NCBI GenBank assembly: GCA_013433145.1
Contig: CM024179.1
Coordinates: 9,521,300 to 9,585,299 of the forward strand
DNA from: Ascaris suum
Lineage: Eukaryota; Nematoda; Chromadorea; Rhabditida; Ascarididae
Length of the DNA: 64,000 nt
Direction: 5' to 3'
The translations under genes and the position numbers were made by a program. Positions 31,874-45,458 of the stretch are shown here, in pieces. Positions within the stretch are counted from its first letter, which is position 1. Every line of letters starts with the position of its first letter. Below the pieces are notes generated by a model. The model was not told the DNA's origin. It saw nothing but the letters and a program-made list of their open reading frames with translations, and made no database searches.

Positions 31874-33781
31874 GCAGCAACAATCGAAATGAGTCTGTGA
31901 TATACGTGCATGCGGTTTAAATTATATGTATATTGCGACCTCATGGTTGTTTTACGTGGTTCGCGTTGTAAATGCTTGACATATTCCATATAAATCGCTT
32001 GTGAGAGAAAATGATTTGTTGTATCGGAAGCACAATGTAGCTTATGAAGAGTCATCAGAAAACAGCGAAAACGGATGGCTCTTCACCGAATGACTACGAA
32101 ACGGTGAAGGTTGTACAATAAGAGAACCAACATGGGAACTAAATCTGCAGATTCATGGCTTTTAATGGCTTCTGTAATTCGAACATCCTACCAAATAATC
32201 GAAAACACCAACAATTTTTGCGAAGATATTAGATAAGGAAAATATATAGACTCTATAAAATGAAACATATTGAAGGTATCAACATGTAGAACTGAGCCAC
32301 TCTAAAAGTAAAGAATAGACACATCGATATCGATAATACCATTAGGCCATCTGATTAGTGTTGAAGGAACATATATCGTTGATTGTATAGCTGTTTTAAT
32401 AGAATATTCGGTGATGTATTTGAAGAGAAGCATTCGAAAATGTTTTTGAGGAACTTGCCAAGTTACAGCAAAAACGCTTCGGAGGAATATTATATTCTGG
32501 AATATTAATTTGAAAATTTTGCAAAACAAGAAAACTTTAAAAGCGAAACATGATTAAAATCCCTAATAATGCCTATTCAAATGCTCTGCTGAATGAGAGA
32601 TAAATTTCTGGAAAACTCGATAATCGCTCAAAAAAAGTTTGTTTCCAGCCAGCAGGGAATGCAATTTGACCTTTCGATTGCTCTAACTCGAACCCATCTC
32701 CTTACTCCCTTCATCTCTCTACCATTTCGGATAAAAATTACTCGATATCTGATGACATCTCTCGGATAGTCTCAAACTAAATGCTGCGCTGTTTTTATTT
32801 TATGAGCAAACGCATACCAGCAGAAATAATTCGACTCAATGAGTATGCACAACTGCGACGAACCAATAACACAACTCGTTAACAATTATCACCGAACTTC
32901 GTCAAAACCGCCGGTCACAGCGAATATAGCGGTACTATAACTTGAACACTGTGACACTTGACCTTCCAACACAACCTATGATAAAAGAAATAATGCATTA
33001 GCGGCGTTAACTACAAGTTTCAAACAAAAACTGCTAATAACTAGATGAAGTTAGTTAGCAGTGCTCACGAGACAGACTTTGATTAATAAAGCAGCCGCAC
33101 TAGAGAAGAAAATGTGTTCATATTGGCACTCTACGGTGGCGTTACCATTGCTGTGCAACATATCGCAACCAATAGTGAACAAAAACTCACCAATCAGATC
33201 AATTTTGTTGACAAAGCTGCAACGTTCTGCACTAACTTTGCTGCTAGGTAGATTAAACGTTTAAACGGTTTGCACTGATTGGTTCATCGATCATGTAGAC
33301 TAAAGCTGTCGTCAACGGATCGTCCAGAACAAGACTACGGCATGAAACGTGGCCAATGAAAGCCAAAACTATCTCCTCGGGAACTGTGCCCTAATGCTGT
33401 CATGACTGTTACGTCAAGCGAGAGCTGCTAGCAGTTTAGACAGCTACCAACATTTCGCAGTATGGAGGTTGGTAACTTTGAGCTCTTGTACTCTATTGAG
33501 GCAACAAATCTTTCACATAAACAGAACTCATTAATTTCAGCTGTCGCCTTTATAAGTTTATTAATGGCGTTCACTGTAAGCAGTATTATAGTTGCTGAGG
33601 TGAAATGCACTGTATGCTTGCGAAACACGAAGGTCATATAATGCGGTAGTACTACGCTTGGCAACAGCTAACATATCAAAGGCTAGAATAATTAAAAAAC
33701 CTCATTCCATAAAATCAAATAAGAATTGCAATAGAATAAACATCGCAAGCAAAAATGAGATCTTTCATTGATCATCATTCG
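31874..33781. other. 3' flank of left ABU copy, no second gene seen
   Basis: The part of the arm beyond the stop codon holds only short frames that are repeated exactly in the other arm (for example 33061-33264 and 33428-33664). No canonical AATAAA was found close behind the stop; aataag occurs near 32118. Whether any of the short frames is coding cannot be judged. Confidence 0.4.
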
Positions 33782-35140
33782 TTAGATTTTCTGCACCATT
33801 TCACACATTTGCACTTGCAGCAAAAATTTTCCATTTCATGGTCCAGATTATATGCCAAGAATGCTCAATATTATCAGTTGCAAATATGGAATTTAATAAA
33901 TTTTTGAAGTTTTTGATAAATCAATCGTCATTGGAAATAATTTGATTCAATATTACATTAATAGTTAAATACTCCAATGCATCCTTTCCGTATACGACAT
34001 CGAAGTATGAGAATGATTTTGCTTTAAGCTCTACTACTGTTTTCTCTTTTTTAAGAATGTCAAAGAATTACTTCTATCTTCTAACAAAGCATAGAAATTA
34101 TTGAGAATGTCAGCAATGTTCAATTGATTGTATTATGCAGGATGAGTTCTTTGGAAATTTGAACTGCTACTTATCTCCAAAGATGGTTAATGCTATATTG
34201 GAGCGTATAATTAATCTTATCTTGCAACACACTGCATTAGGGCAGAAATTAGCTCGAAAATGATGTCACTCGATAGGCGTGAAGGAAAATTTTTTTACAA
34301 GCCAAGATCTCCTCCTCGCATCGATTCCTTGTGATTAAAAGACCATACACAAAATTTAGTCACATCGGAAAGTTGTATGAAATAAGGCCTACAGTTGTCA
34401 AGATATTAGTGATACGCGTGCATGGCTGATTCTGTGCCACAGCAAGTCTATCAAATAAAAAGCGTATCGCTTTTATTTGAACTAATTGCTGTGTAAATAA
34501 ATTCAGGTCGTGCAGCGATCTGTACTGTACATCCCGACAATTGTACGACCCTTCATTTTCCTCTATGCGATGTCCTTTCATAATGAACTTTTTTCTTTCA
34601 ATTCCAATCCTCGATGCCATCCTCCCCGTCTTTCAATTCCCCTAATTTTTTTGTCAGTTCTTAGATTACTACTAGATAAGTGCTGACCAATCATGTTCCG
34701 CCCATGATAATGGAAAGTGGTGAAACGTCAGGCAATGCATCGAGTAAGATCAACTCAATATTGCACAAAGTCAATGTCATGCAAAATACAATCAATTGAA
34801 CATAGCTAACATTCAATAAATTTTTCATGCTTGATTAGAAGTAATAGAAGTAATTCTTGACTTTCTTGGCTCAAAAAGTGTCGAAAATATCGCCATTTCA
34901 GACACATCGAAACATTTTCAAAAGCTGAAATGAAGAGAAATAAACATAATTTTAAATAATTGTATATCTAGAATAAATTTCTCCAATGATACACATTTTA
35001 AAAATTGCAAAAATACAACAATATTGCAACTAATTTCCACGAGCAATTCAAATAAAATATCTGTGCATATGAAATGGAAAATTTCTGCTGCAAGCAATAA
35101 AAAAACTTTGTTTCAAGTGAAATGGTGAAAGTCCCAAATG
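33782..35140. other. Spacer of the palindrome, with diverged inverted flanks
   Basis: Near-identity of the arms stops at 33781/35141, but weaker inverted similarity goes on inward: caccatttcac and cagcaaaaattttccatttc (33794-33839) face their counterparts at 35071-35130, and atgttcaattgattgtatt (34116-34134) faces its exact complement at 34785-34803, equidistant from the same centre. The unmatched core is thus at most about 650 bp. It contains a minus-strand ORF at 34620-34360 (86 codons, MASRIGIERKKF start) of unknown standing. Confidence 0.8.
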
Positions 35141-37048
35141 CGAATGATGATCAATGAAAGATCTCATTTTTGCTTGCGATGTTTATTCTATTGCAATTCT
35201 TATTTGATTTTATGGAATGAGGTTTTTTAATTATTCTAGCCTTTGATATGTTAGCTGTTGCCAAGCGTAGTACTACCGCATTATATGACCTTCGTGTTTC
35301 GCAAGCATACAGTGCATTTCACCTCAGCAACTATAATACTGCTTACAGTGAACGCCATTAATAAACTTATAAAGGCGACAGCTGAAATTAATGAGTTCTG
35401 TTTATGTGAAAGATTTGTTGCCTCAATAGAGTACAAGAGCTCAAAGTTACCAACCTCCATACTGCGAAATGTTGGTAGCTGTCTAAACTGCTAGCAGCTC
35501 TCGCTTGACGTAACAGTCATGACAGCATTAGGGCACAGTTCCCGAGGAGATAGTTTTGGCTTTCATTGGCCACGTTTCATGCCGTAGTCTTGTTCTGGAC
35601 GATCCGTTGACGACAGCTTTAGTCTACATGATCGATGAACCAATCAGTGCAAACCGTTTAAACGTTTAATCTACCTAGCAGCAAAGTTAGTGCAGAACGT
35701 TGCAGCTTTGTCAACAAAATTGATCTGATTGGTGAGTTTTTGTTCACTATTGGTTGCGATATGTTGCACAGCAATGGTAACGCCACCGTAGAGTGCCAAT
35801 ATGAACACATTTTCTTCTCTAGTGCGGCTGCTTTATTAATCAAAGTCTGTCTCGTGAGCACTGCTAACTAACTTCATCTAGTTATTAGCAGTTTTTGTTT
35901 GAAACTTGTAGTTAACGCCGCTAATGCATTATTTCTTTTATCATAGGTTGTGTTGGAAGGTCAAGTGTCACAGTGTTCAAGTTATAGTACCGCTATATTC
36001 GCTGTGACCGGCGGTTTTGACGAAGTTCGGTGATAATTGTTAACGAGTTGTGTTATTGGTTCGTCGCAGTTGTGCATACTCATTGAGTCGAATTATTTCT
36101 GCTGGTATGCGTTTGCTCATAAAATAAAAACAGCGCAGCATTTAGTTTGAGACTATCCGAGAGATGTCATCAGATATCGAGTAATTTTTATCCGAAATGG
36201 TAGAGAGATGAAGGGAGTAAGGAGATGGGTTCGAGTTAGAGCAATCGAAAGGTCAAATTGCATTCCCTGCTGGCTGGAAACAAACTTTTTTTGAGCGATT
36301 ATCGAGTTTTCCAGAAATTTATCTCTCATTCAGCAGAGCATTTGAATAGGCATTATTAGGGATTTTAATCATGTTTCGCTTTTAAAGTTTTCTTGTTTTG
36401 CAAAATTTTCAAATTAATATTCCAGAATATAATATTCCTCCGAAGCGTTTTTGCTGTAACTTGGCAAGTTCCTCAAAAACATTTTCGAATGCTTCTCTTC
36501 AAATACATCACCGAATATTCTATTAAAACAGCTATACAATCAACGATATATGTTCCTTCAACACTAATCAGATGGCCTAATGGTATTATCGATATCGATG
36601 TGTCTATTCTTTACTTTTAGAGTGGCTCAGTTCTACATGTTGATACCTTCAATATGTTTCATTTTATAGAGTCTATATATTTTCCTTATCTAATATCTTC
36701 GCAAAAATTGTTGGTGTTTTCGATTATTTGGTAGGATGTTCGAATTACAGAAGCCATTAAAAGCCATGAATCTGCAGATTTAGTTCCCATGTTGGTTCTC
36801 TTATTGTACAACCTTCACCGTTTCGTAGTCATTCGGTGAAGAGCCATCCGTTTTCGCTGTTTTCTGATGACTCTTCATAAGCTACATTGTGCTTCCGATA
36901 CAACAAATCATTTTCTCTCACAAGCGATTTATATGGAATATGTCAAGCATTTACAACGCGAACCACGTAAAACAACCATGAGGTCGCAATATACATATAA
37001 TTTAAACCGCATGCACGTATATCACAGACTCATTTCGATTGTTGCTGC

Positions 37049-40000
37049 TCACATACGACAGCATTGATTTGTTCCGCATTGGGAGTAACCGGTGCGGCAT
37101 GCGCAATTAGCTCCGCTAGATTTACCGCACGGCACAATTTGAGCTGTCGTAGAGCAAGTTTGCTCACAACGTTGCTCACATGACGGCTGACAGTTAGCTA
37201 CGGCGTGTGTTTCGACACACTGAAGTTCGCATATTTGTTGGCAAGGTGTTCCGCATTGGGCAGGGGAGATGAACTCGTTCTCGAGATTAATTGGCAGCAT
37301 AGGCATTTGCTGCGGCATATTCGGGGATTGGAGCGTCTCACCGGCGGCAGCTGAATATTGCTGCTGCGAGGGTGATAAGGGTAAACTGTCGTCATTGAAA
37401 GATGGAAGCAACTGTGGCAGTGCTGCAGGAGATGATTCCAGAGGCATGGAAAAGGATTGCTGTTGACCTGTGAGCTGAGGCGACTGCTGCAGCATGCAAG
37501 CCGGCTGGCAGCTCGGCTCACAGTTGGGTGTGCATTCTGCCTGCGAAATAGGCGAAACATTCGACCTGCATCGTTCCTCACAAATAGCTGGACATGCGGT
37601 CCCACACTGCAGAACTGTTTGTCTCATCTCTGTGCACATGGTTTGACAATTTCTTTCACATTCCACTCTACACCGGGATGTTTCTGTTGCTTGTTCTTGC
37701 ATAATAACACAATGAGGGCTGCAACTCGGCTGGCACGAAGGCATACATTGTGATTCCGGTTGAGGAATAATCACTGAGGACGGTGAAGATGGTTCAGAAG
37801 CCATTGGTTGTAGCTGGGGTTGAACGTCAGGTACGGGCAACAGTGAGGCCGGCTGGAAACTCTGTGGTGTCACAGTAGCTGGAACCGGAACAAGCACAGG
37901 CTGTACGGAAGGCGACACTTCTGGCAAAGCAACCGGAGAATCAGCACACTTATGTTCGCATTTAGGTTGGCAAGTGATAGGACATGGTGATAGAGGTTCG
38001 TAAGGTGCTGGCATGTGTTCATCTGATTGTGCTTGAAATTGCGAAATGCATTGCTGATCGCATATCGGCATGCATATTTCAATGCACCGAGCCGCAGATT
38101 GTTCCACAGACACATGGACGTCGTATACCCTGTGAACGCACGAAGATCCGCATGCGGGCATGCAAGCAGCGCTACACGAAGGTGATGAATCAAGAGCTTG
38201 TGGAGTTGTTTCTTGAGGTACCGGTAGTGGCTGTTGAAGGATAGGGCGAGGTGTAGAAAGTGATTGCAGAAGAGTTGGCTGAGGTGTTGTTGCTGGCTGC
38301 TGCTCTACGATTTGATGCTGTTCCTGTTGGATGCAGGCTGGGGAACACGTCGGTTGACAAGTGGGAACACATTGCTGTTGCGGAGTAAACGAACCAGCAC
38401 ATGTTTCCTGACAGACAATTTGGCACTGCGTTTGGCAATCTGCAGGTGTCGGCTGCGTAGCACATGGTCCCTCACAGCGTTGTGCGCATACTGGTTGGCA
38501 CTGAGCGCTTTCCGTCGGTTGTGGTATAACCACCAGCACAGGGAGCATTGCTGGCACGGACTGTTCTACGACTGGGTCGTTCTGTTGCGAGGGATCCAGC
38601 TCACCTGGCTGCAGTTGTTCCTGAATACACAGTGGTGCACATAAGGGTTGGCAACGCTGTGGGCAAGGAACTTGAGGTTGAGCTGCGGGCAGTTGTGATT
38701 GCGTAAGGGGTGGTACCTCAGGTTGCATTGTTGTTGGTAGCTGGAAAGGTGGCACCTGCTGCTGAGGAATTGGTGTGGTGTACTGGAATGAAGGTACTGT
38801 CTGCAACGGTAATTGTTGGTCGTATTGTTGAATTGCCTGGGTTTGTGCGCAAGCCGAGGAGCAAGTCCGAGGACAAGATGCAGAACAAGGAGCTCCTGTG
38901 CTAGATTCTCCTTCGCATACGTTGATGCATAAATTCATGCAGACTGGACGACAAGGAGGTTGCGACGCGCAAGGGCATTTCCGTGGAGGTTGATTGCAGG
39001 TGCATGAAGGAGGGTTGTTTTGAGGCAGAGTACAACTGCATCGTGGACGTAAATGCTGTTCACATGGGCACTGACGGCGTGCTCGGATGACTACATCCTG
39101 AAATTTGTAGATTCACTTTTGTGTCTGAACATATGAGCACTTCTAAGTTGAACACAGTGAAGTTTCATGCCCTCTGCATGGTGGTATTGTTGCGCATATT
39201 AGTGCACGATCGTGTTTTCCCGTGTGTGTATGTGCAGTCGTCAGCCCGGAAGCTTGAACTCGAAAGCAACTGAAGCAAGTGTATGAATTCCGATGAGCAC
39301 GACCTGAATAAAGAACGATCCCCTGTACTAAGAACTATGAAGAAATTCACAATCTTTGAGAGAAATCACAGATACTTAAATCTGGCGAGTGTTGACGTGC
39401 ATTCTTTTTACAACCGATCGGGTTGCATTTCGCAGCCACTCGACTGCATTTTACAGGCAGTCGAGTCGCGAAGCAACTGAAAAAAACGTCTTTTTGTGGA
39501 AATCTTTTCGAGCAGTTATTTCGTCTGAGCGTGAAAGCAGTGTACCATGTGCTATATTGTTTTTGCGTATCCTGGAATACTGACTGATCTGATGAGTGGA
39601 ACTTCGAAAGCGCAATGCTTTTCCATTTATTTTGCAGCTCGGTGTTTGCGCTTCTTTATCTACAAGTCCTTCTTAATCCTCACTCCGTACCGAAAATGTA
39701 GAATCACTCTAAACTCTATTCATAATTTTGTGATTTACGCTCTATCAAGAACGAATAGGTTCTAAGCATCTTTACCACTTCAATTCCGTTGTCCTTTTCG
39801 GACTAATTTCCAAACGTGGCATAACTTAGTTACAATCGTAGATGGACACATAGAGTCTTCCTATAAGCTTTAACTGCACCAACAGTGTCAGCCTTAATCT
39901 TTATTTTATATTTAAATGCTTTTCTTGTGTTTTCATTTCACCTCTACCTACTCTATGCTCTTTATTCACTCTTATATTTGTGCTAGTCATCTCATCTTGT

Positions 40001-40702
40001 CATCTCTTCTTCCTCCTTTGGCTCTTTTTTATTCGTGTGCTTAAATTCTTCAATCCTTCGCCCTTCTGCTTTAAGTACCTTTTCTCTAACTTCCATAATT
40101 AGCGACTAAAAGAACTGTGTACTTCATTACTCTTTAATAGCCCTAAAATCATTAAAAATCAGAATCCTTGAACGGTAAAGTATGAATATTTTCTAGCACG
40201 GATCAATAAAGCTAGTGATCAACAAATTATGATCGATGATCCTCACCATTATCAGATACGCTTCGAGTCCGAAAAATCGATGACCGGTCGCATTAACTGG
40301 TATTGAAACGTGCTGGCAAAGGTTAGCGGAAACTTTTTGAGTGTTCTAGAAGGTGAATATGGCTGAAATTCCAACTTATACGTATGCGAACTTTTTTTGC
40401 TCATCGGCGGCTAGGTTTTCTATTAATCAACAGCGATGAGGTTTTACTGATGGCTTCGTTTTGCTCATCAATAATGAAATATTGCTGATTGCCTAATTTT
40501 ACTTTTCAGTGAAGAAGTATTATTGAGGACTTCGTTTTATTCATTAGTGACGAGATATTACTAAACAAATGTTACTGGATAAATTGTATTAAGAGATATT
40601 AACTGCTGAAAGCGTGCATTCAAAAATTGCTATAAAAATCACCTGCTGGGCGCATAATGCAGAAGAGATCCCGAAGAGAAGAACCAATGCATGGAAGTGC
40701 AT
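37049..40702 (-). CDS. ABU/PQN-like C-X3-C-X3-C secreted protein, right copy
   Basis: Exon 1 is 40702-40643 and exon 2 is 39097-37049, mirror images of the left copy. The part of exon 2 encoding the last 629 residues translates identically, and the signal-peptide exon is the same. The two genes are convergent, pointing at the spacer. Both promoters, the whole 1.55-kb intron and the 3' flanks are inside the duplicated arms, so both copies should be expressed alike. Nothing in the copy is broken. Recent duplication or ongoing homogenisation explains the identity; collapse of two haplotypes into one contig is the technical alternative. Confidence 0.88.
39438..39466 (-). other. Intronic hairpin, right arm
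   Basis: Mirror of the hairpin at 29456-29484, with the same 10-bp stem and 9-nt loop in the intron of the right ABU copy. Confidence 0.7.
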
Positions 40703-40772
40703 GTTATGTGCGTATCGGTGAGGTGAGATGAAGCGATGTGAGATGAGGTGAGGAATGCTCGATGCGTGTCGG

Positions 40773-40779
40773 CTTTATA
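40773..40779 (-). promoter_or_regulatory. TATA box of right ABU/PQN-like gene
   Basis: TATAAAG on the minus strand, 71-77 nt upstream of the ATG at 40702, identical in context to the left copy. Confidence 0.6.
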
Positions 40780-41289
40780 GGTTGTGGAATGGCTTGGTCA
40801 ACGAGACCGGTCATTGCAACATTTATTTACAGTGTTCTCAGCTGGGAAAAGCGAGTCTGGCCAGATGGGTATTAGCACAATTGAAAAACAGCCGCCTTCT
40901 TGCACTGTGCAGTTGCTCAATTAAAGCACATCTGTCAACAATGAGGGACTTACTATTGCATTGAAGTGTCTAGTGCTTCTGTTGTCGCTACCATTATTAG
41001 TATAGAAATGCTCATACTTCACTACGCCAAATCTATGAAATATATCGATTCATCAATCTCAATGGGACATTTCCTGCTTATTCACCTGTGAATTAAGGTT
41101 GTTGAATCACCGACCATGTATAACAATCGATCTGCATATAACAAAGATTAGATTTAAGTAAATGATTTGATGCTTTCTTCTTTAGCTCGAAATATTCTCA
41201 AAACGACTGGCCAATATTAGTTCTCAAACTTTCCATATATCTTAAATCTATGACATATTGTACGCAAATTTTATGCATTTCAAAGTCGA

Positions 41290-41616
41290 TTAGACTGTTA
41301 TTAAATAGCATGAAATAGAAGGAACATGCATAGGGTTATATTCAGACGGGTGACAAACAAATGGAAGAAATGCGAATCGATTTACGATGATTTCATTGCT
41401 GAACACACACTTTTGCAATATCTGCATAGCAGACTTCCTCGGCGCTGAATTTTCTTCAAGGAAATTTGTCATACCACTTAAATGTACTGTAATTTTTCTA
41501 CCCGAAGAAAAGAATGGAATTGCGAAAAATTTTCTTATTTGACCGAAACAATTTAATTGGTGTTGAAGAGAGCTTGATTGAACAATGCTGAAGCCTGATT
41601 TGAAAGCTTTTTTCAA
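41290..41616 (-). CDS. Unrecognised ORF beside the palindrome
   Basis: A 108-codon frame starting just outside the right border of the palindrome. The middle (MTNFLEENSAPRKSAMQILQ) looks protein-like; the rest is AT-driven. A short alternative would start at an acceptor (aaattacag near 41492). No known domain, signal peptide or membrane segment is seen. Confidence 0.22.
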   Translation of the reverse strand: MKKAFKSGFSIVQSSSLQHQLNCFGQIRKFFAIPFFSSGRKITVHLSGMTNFLEENSAPRKSAMQILQKCVFSNEIIVNRFAFLPFVCHPSEYNPMHVPSISCYLITV

Positions 41617-42420
<804 letters not shown>

Positions 42421-42811
42421 CATCATTTGTTTTCACATTTGCTTTTGAAAATATTTGTTCGATTGTGCCACAATGCCGCCATATTACATATTATTGAAAG
42501 ATCGAAAAAATACTTTTTTATGTAATTTGATTTCATTTGCAATTTTATTTTTTAAGCATCACTGCGTTCTGTTGCGTTGTACAGCATACAATTTAGTGAA
42601 ATCCGCTTTTCATTTTGCTTTACCTTCAATTTTCATATCTATACAATATGCTCTATCTATGTAATGCGTCTTCCAGTTTATAAGCCGTCAACCTAGCTGA
42701 TTTCGGAAGAACATCTCATCTTCCACAATTATCATAGCAGTTTCCATCGGTCTTATTTGCATGTCTTTAGTTATGAATTCAAACCATCGTCTGACGGCTA
42801 ATTAAGACGAT

Positions 42812-42882
42812 CTCAGCAAATGAATGCGAACTGGTGACCTTTCGTCTTCCCAGCAAATATGTTACCATTAAGCCATTGCGGA
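42812..42882 (-). repeat. Possible second tRNA-derived relic
   Basis: On the minus strand, TGGCTTAATGGTAACA resembles an A box and CAGTTCGCATTC, about 35 nt on, resembles a decayed B box (consensus GGTTCGAATCC). No cloverleaf can be drawn with confidence. Confidence 0.3.
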
Positions 42883-43619
42883 AGATTCCATTTCCGATTG
42901 TTTTTGCTAAGGTCTATAATGGCAATTGATTTTCATAATTTGATTCTTGTATTTGTGGGTTTCCCTTAAAGTTCTTTAATGGTAACGAATCACTTCAAAA
43001 AGAGAGAGAATTTTCGAAGGAAAGCGGAGCTCTACCGGTTCATATGAAAGTGAAACAACTGAAGAAGGGGATCAAACGAGCCGGCACCATATCCGCATTT
43101 GCATTCCACCCACCTGATCAATCAATCTCATAAGTTACAAATAAATAATAAATACACAAAATGATGCAACCTAATTAACTAACATCACAACCCATGCAAT
43201 TCTTCTATAAAGAATGTATTGTTGGCCACAAAGAAGAAATCGAACGGTGAAAAATGTGCAGAAAAAGTTTTTCCCAACATTTAAATATTTCCAAACTCTT
43301 CTAATGTTCGCAAATGGGTTTTAGTTTAGATAACAAAAATGACGAAGTTTTTCACTACATTCTTCGCACTCATAAGAGTACGTGAGAGATGAATTTATAA
43401 CGAAACATAATAGATGAATGTTGTTGACTGAAATTGTTTCATCTAATAGCTCAGAACTTTTGGATGATCTATTTCTACACAGTTAGCCATAAAGTTTATT
43501 AGCTTGTGAATCTACACGAAGAGACAAAAGGAGACTATTAGCCGTAGAATTTTTATCAACAAAGAGCACCAACGGCAATCTAACTTAGGAGTCTGGATGT
43601 GAAGAAACATTACTGCTAG

Positions 43620-43776
43620 GATATTTTTAAAAAGGCTTCCTGACTACGCTCGTCGCAAGCTCAAAGAACTGATCGCAAGCTCGGACGAGGCTAAAATGGC
43701 TTTGATGCTTGAAAAAAATGATCAAAAGGAAGCGATCATACCGCACAACATCCAGCTTAGTTCGACGACTCAATAA
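43620..43776 (+). CDS. Terminal exon of an unrecognised plus-strand gene
   Basis: After the acceptor actgctag the frame enters in phase 2 and runs 51 codons to TAA (43774-43776). It reads FLKRLPDYARRKLKELI, then an acidic helix (SSDEAKMALMLEKND) and a short tail ending SSTTQ. GC and codon choice are raised relative to the flanks, and AATAAT follows at once. The upstream exon was not found: a GC-richer block at 43004-43135 is open in two plus frames and may belong to the same gene. Confidence 0.4.
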
Positions 43777-45374
43777 TAAGCTTATAAGCCTCTAATGCCC
43801 AATACAGTAGTCTAATTATAAAAGAGCACTTTAGCATAAGAAATTTCAAAGATATATATGATAAGAAATTTTTATGAATAATTTCTTCGGCGTCAATGAA
43901 TTCATAGTTATTTTATCATTTGCAGGAAATGATTTGAGAAGTGTTGCGTTTGTTAATGCACCTAGTGCAGCGTAAATTGATTAACGATATAGTTCATAAA
44001 CCGGCCAATCTAAGGTCATATCATTGACGCTGGATGTATCCATCATTAACGTGCACTCATATCATTCACGCTTTCTTCAGAAAACACTCTGAAAGAACAT
44101 CATTTCAACGCAAAATCAACATTTCTATGAATATTTCAAAATTTAACTATTTATTTTTGGAAACTATTTTGCATTTTAATGCATTATTGCTCGTTTCTTT
44201 TCGTTTGCGTTGATACTTATCAAACCGTTTATCAATCCAAATGAATATTTTTTACGCTTATTAAATCTCTATGTTTATAGACTCGTTTATAGACTCGTTG
44301 AAAATGTTTTTGCATGATATAAAAAGCGGAAATTATTACATTTTGGCATTTCTCGGACACAACATAACAATTGCAATCATCAATTAGAATGTTTGCGATT
44401 TTTCTTCGATTCATAGTTGTTCTCCGTGATGAGGTTGATCCGGCGGAAGTTTTCTTGTGAAAAGAAAAACTGGGAAAGTTTTTTTTGAAATAAAATTGAA
44501 ATAATTAAACGTTTATTTTACGTATAAATATTGGTTATTCACTAAGTTTTTCGGCTCAATAGCTGCCTTAATATAATATCGGCTTTTTCCTGTTTATTAC
44601 AGTCTTATTTCAGCACAAAAATGAATACGATAAAATTTTGAAATAGTGTTTGCAACGAAAAAAAGAAACGATTTAATCGCATAGTGAAACGTACCTCTAA
44701 TATTTCAAATCAAAAAAAAAATTATAATTTCTACTTTCTTTCATTTCTTCTCGTTTTCTCTTTTTTTCCACCTTTCTTAGCCGTTTTGCTTCTATTTGCA
44801 ACTCCTGTGTTTTTTTTTTGCCTGAAAAGTTGTGAGCAAAGAATGTGCCATTTTGAGCGAGCTTTTTTTTGCTGCGATTTCTTGCCATTCCAACATTTGC
44901 AACCAGTTTTTTTCATTGATTCTTTTTATGTTCTGAAAGATACATGAGAAATTCTGTCATAGAAGTGTGCATAAGCAATACATGTAGTAACCGGTTAACG
45001 GAACACAGTGATATATGAGGCAATTCAGGAGATCCTCTAAACAATCGTTGAATTTTTTTTAAAAATATAGTTGAGGATTTTTTATTGATTTTCAAGTTTC
45101 ATGGAAATTTTTCATGATCACTCCTTCAAAAATCGTTGAAATTTTTCTAAGTACACTGTAATATCATTAAAATTACGGATTGTTTTAGGAAATTTTCAAG
45201 GGGACGGCTTGATATTCCAAAGTGCCTCATATGCTAATGAACACAGTCTTTGTATTTTTCATCCGGAGGGAGGGGTGGAGAGGGGAGGTTGTTCAATTCG
45301 TTGATGCTATGCTTACATTACACGTTTGTTTAACGTTGACTTCACCAGTATCTATGACAGACCTCTAATTTCAG

Positions 45375-45458
45375 GGTCGTCGTCATAAGCAGCTTGCAGA
45401 GAAGCAAAGGAAAGCTCTTGGCTTGTGCTGTACACTTCCGTCCACAATGATCTTGTGA
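45375..45458 (+). CDS. Terminal exon, 27 codons, basic with a Cys-Cys pair
   Basis: A strong acceptor (ctctaatttcag) precedes 27 codons in phase 0 that end at TGA (45456-45458): GRRHKQLAEKQRKAL followed by GLCCTLPSTMIL. The Leu-Cys-Cys near the C terminus resembles a palmitoylated tail, which is only a suggestion. The partner exon is unknown. It may join a plus-strand gene with the exons at 43620 or 48488, although each of these ends in its own stop. Confidence 0.4.
   Translation, partial: GRRHKQLAEKQRKALGLCCTLPSTMIL

Larger units (their letters stand above)
27661..33781 (+). repeat. Left arm of 13.6 kb inverted repeat
   Basis: The 6121-bp arm matches the reverse complement of 35141-41259. 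Paired coordinates sum to 68922 inside a poly-T tract near 29434 and to 68920 outside it, because the tract has 9 T here and 7 in the other arm. Differences I noted: 28119 C against T (mirror 40801), 29366 C against T (mirror 39554), and the poly-T. The coding exon encodes an identical protein in both arms. The outer border is abrupt, with a mismatch at 27660/41260 and no terminal repeat visible. Confidence 0.95.
35141..41259 (-). repeat. Right arm of 13.6 kb inverted repeat
   Basis: Reverse complement of 27661-33781, 6119 bp. It ends at 41259 (tgacatatt), after which the flanks are unrelated (left gcatag, right gtacgc). See the left arm for the differences noted. Confidence 0.95.

Noticed and set aside
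43004..43135. GC-richer block open in two plus frames
   Set aside because: Looks coding, but no good acceptor or donor selects a frame, so no CDS was called; mentioned with the exon at 43620.
44684..44947. Hydrophobic plus ORF and Lys-rich minus ORFs over the same bases
   Set aside because: Poly-A/T tracts explain both compositions. A minus-strand acceptor (aacttttcag) is present, but the frames behind it cannot be told apart.
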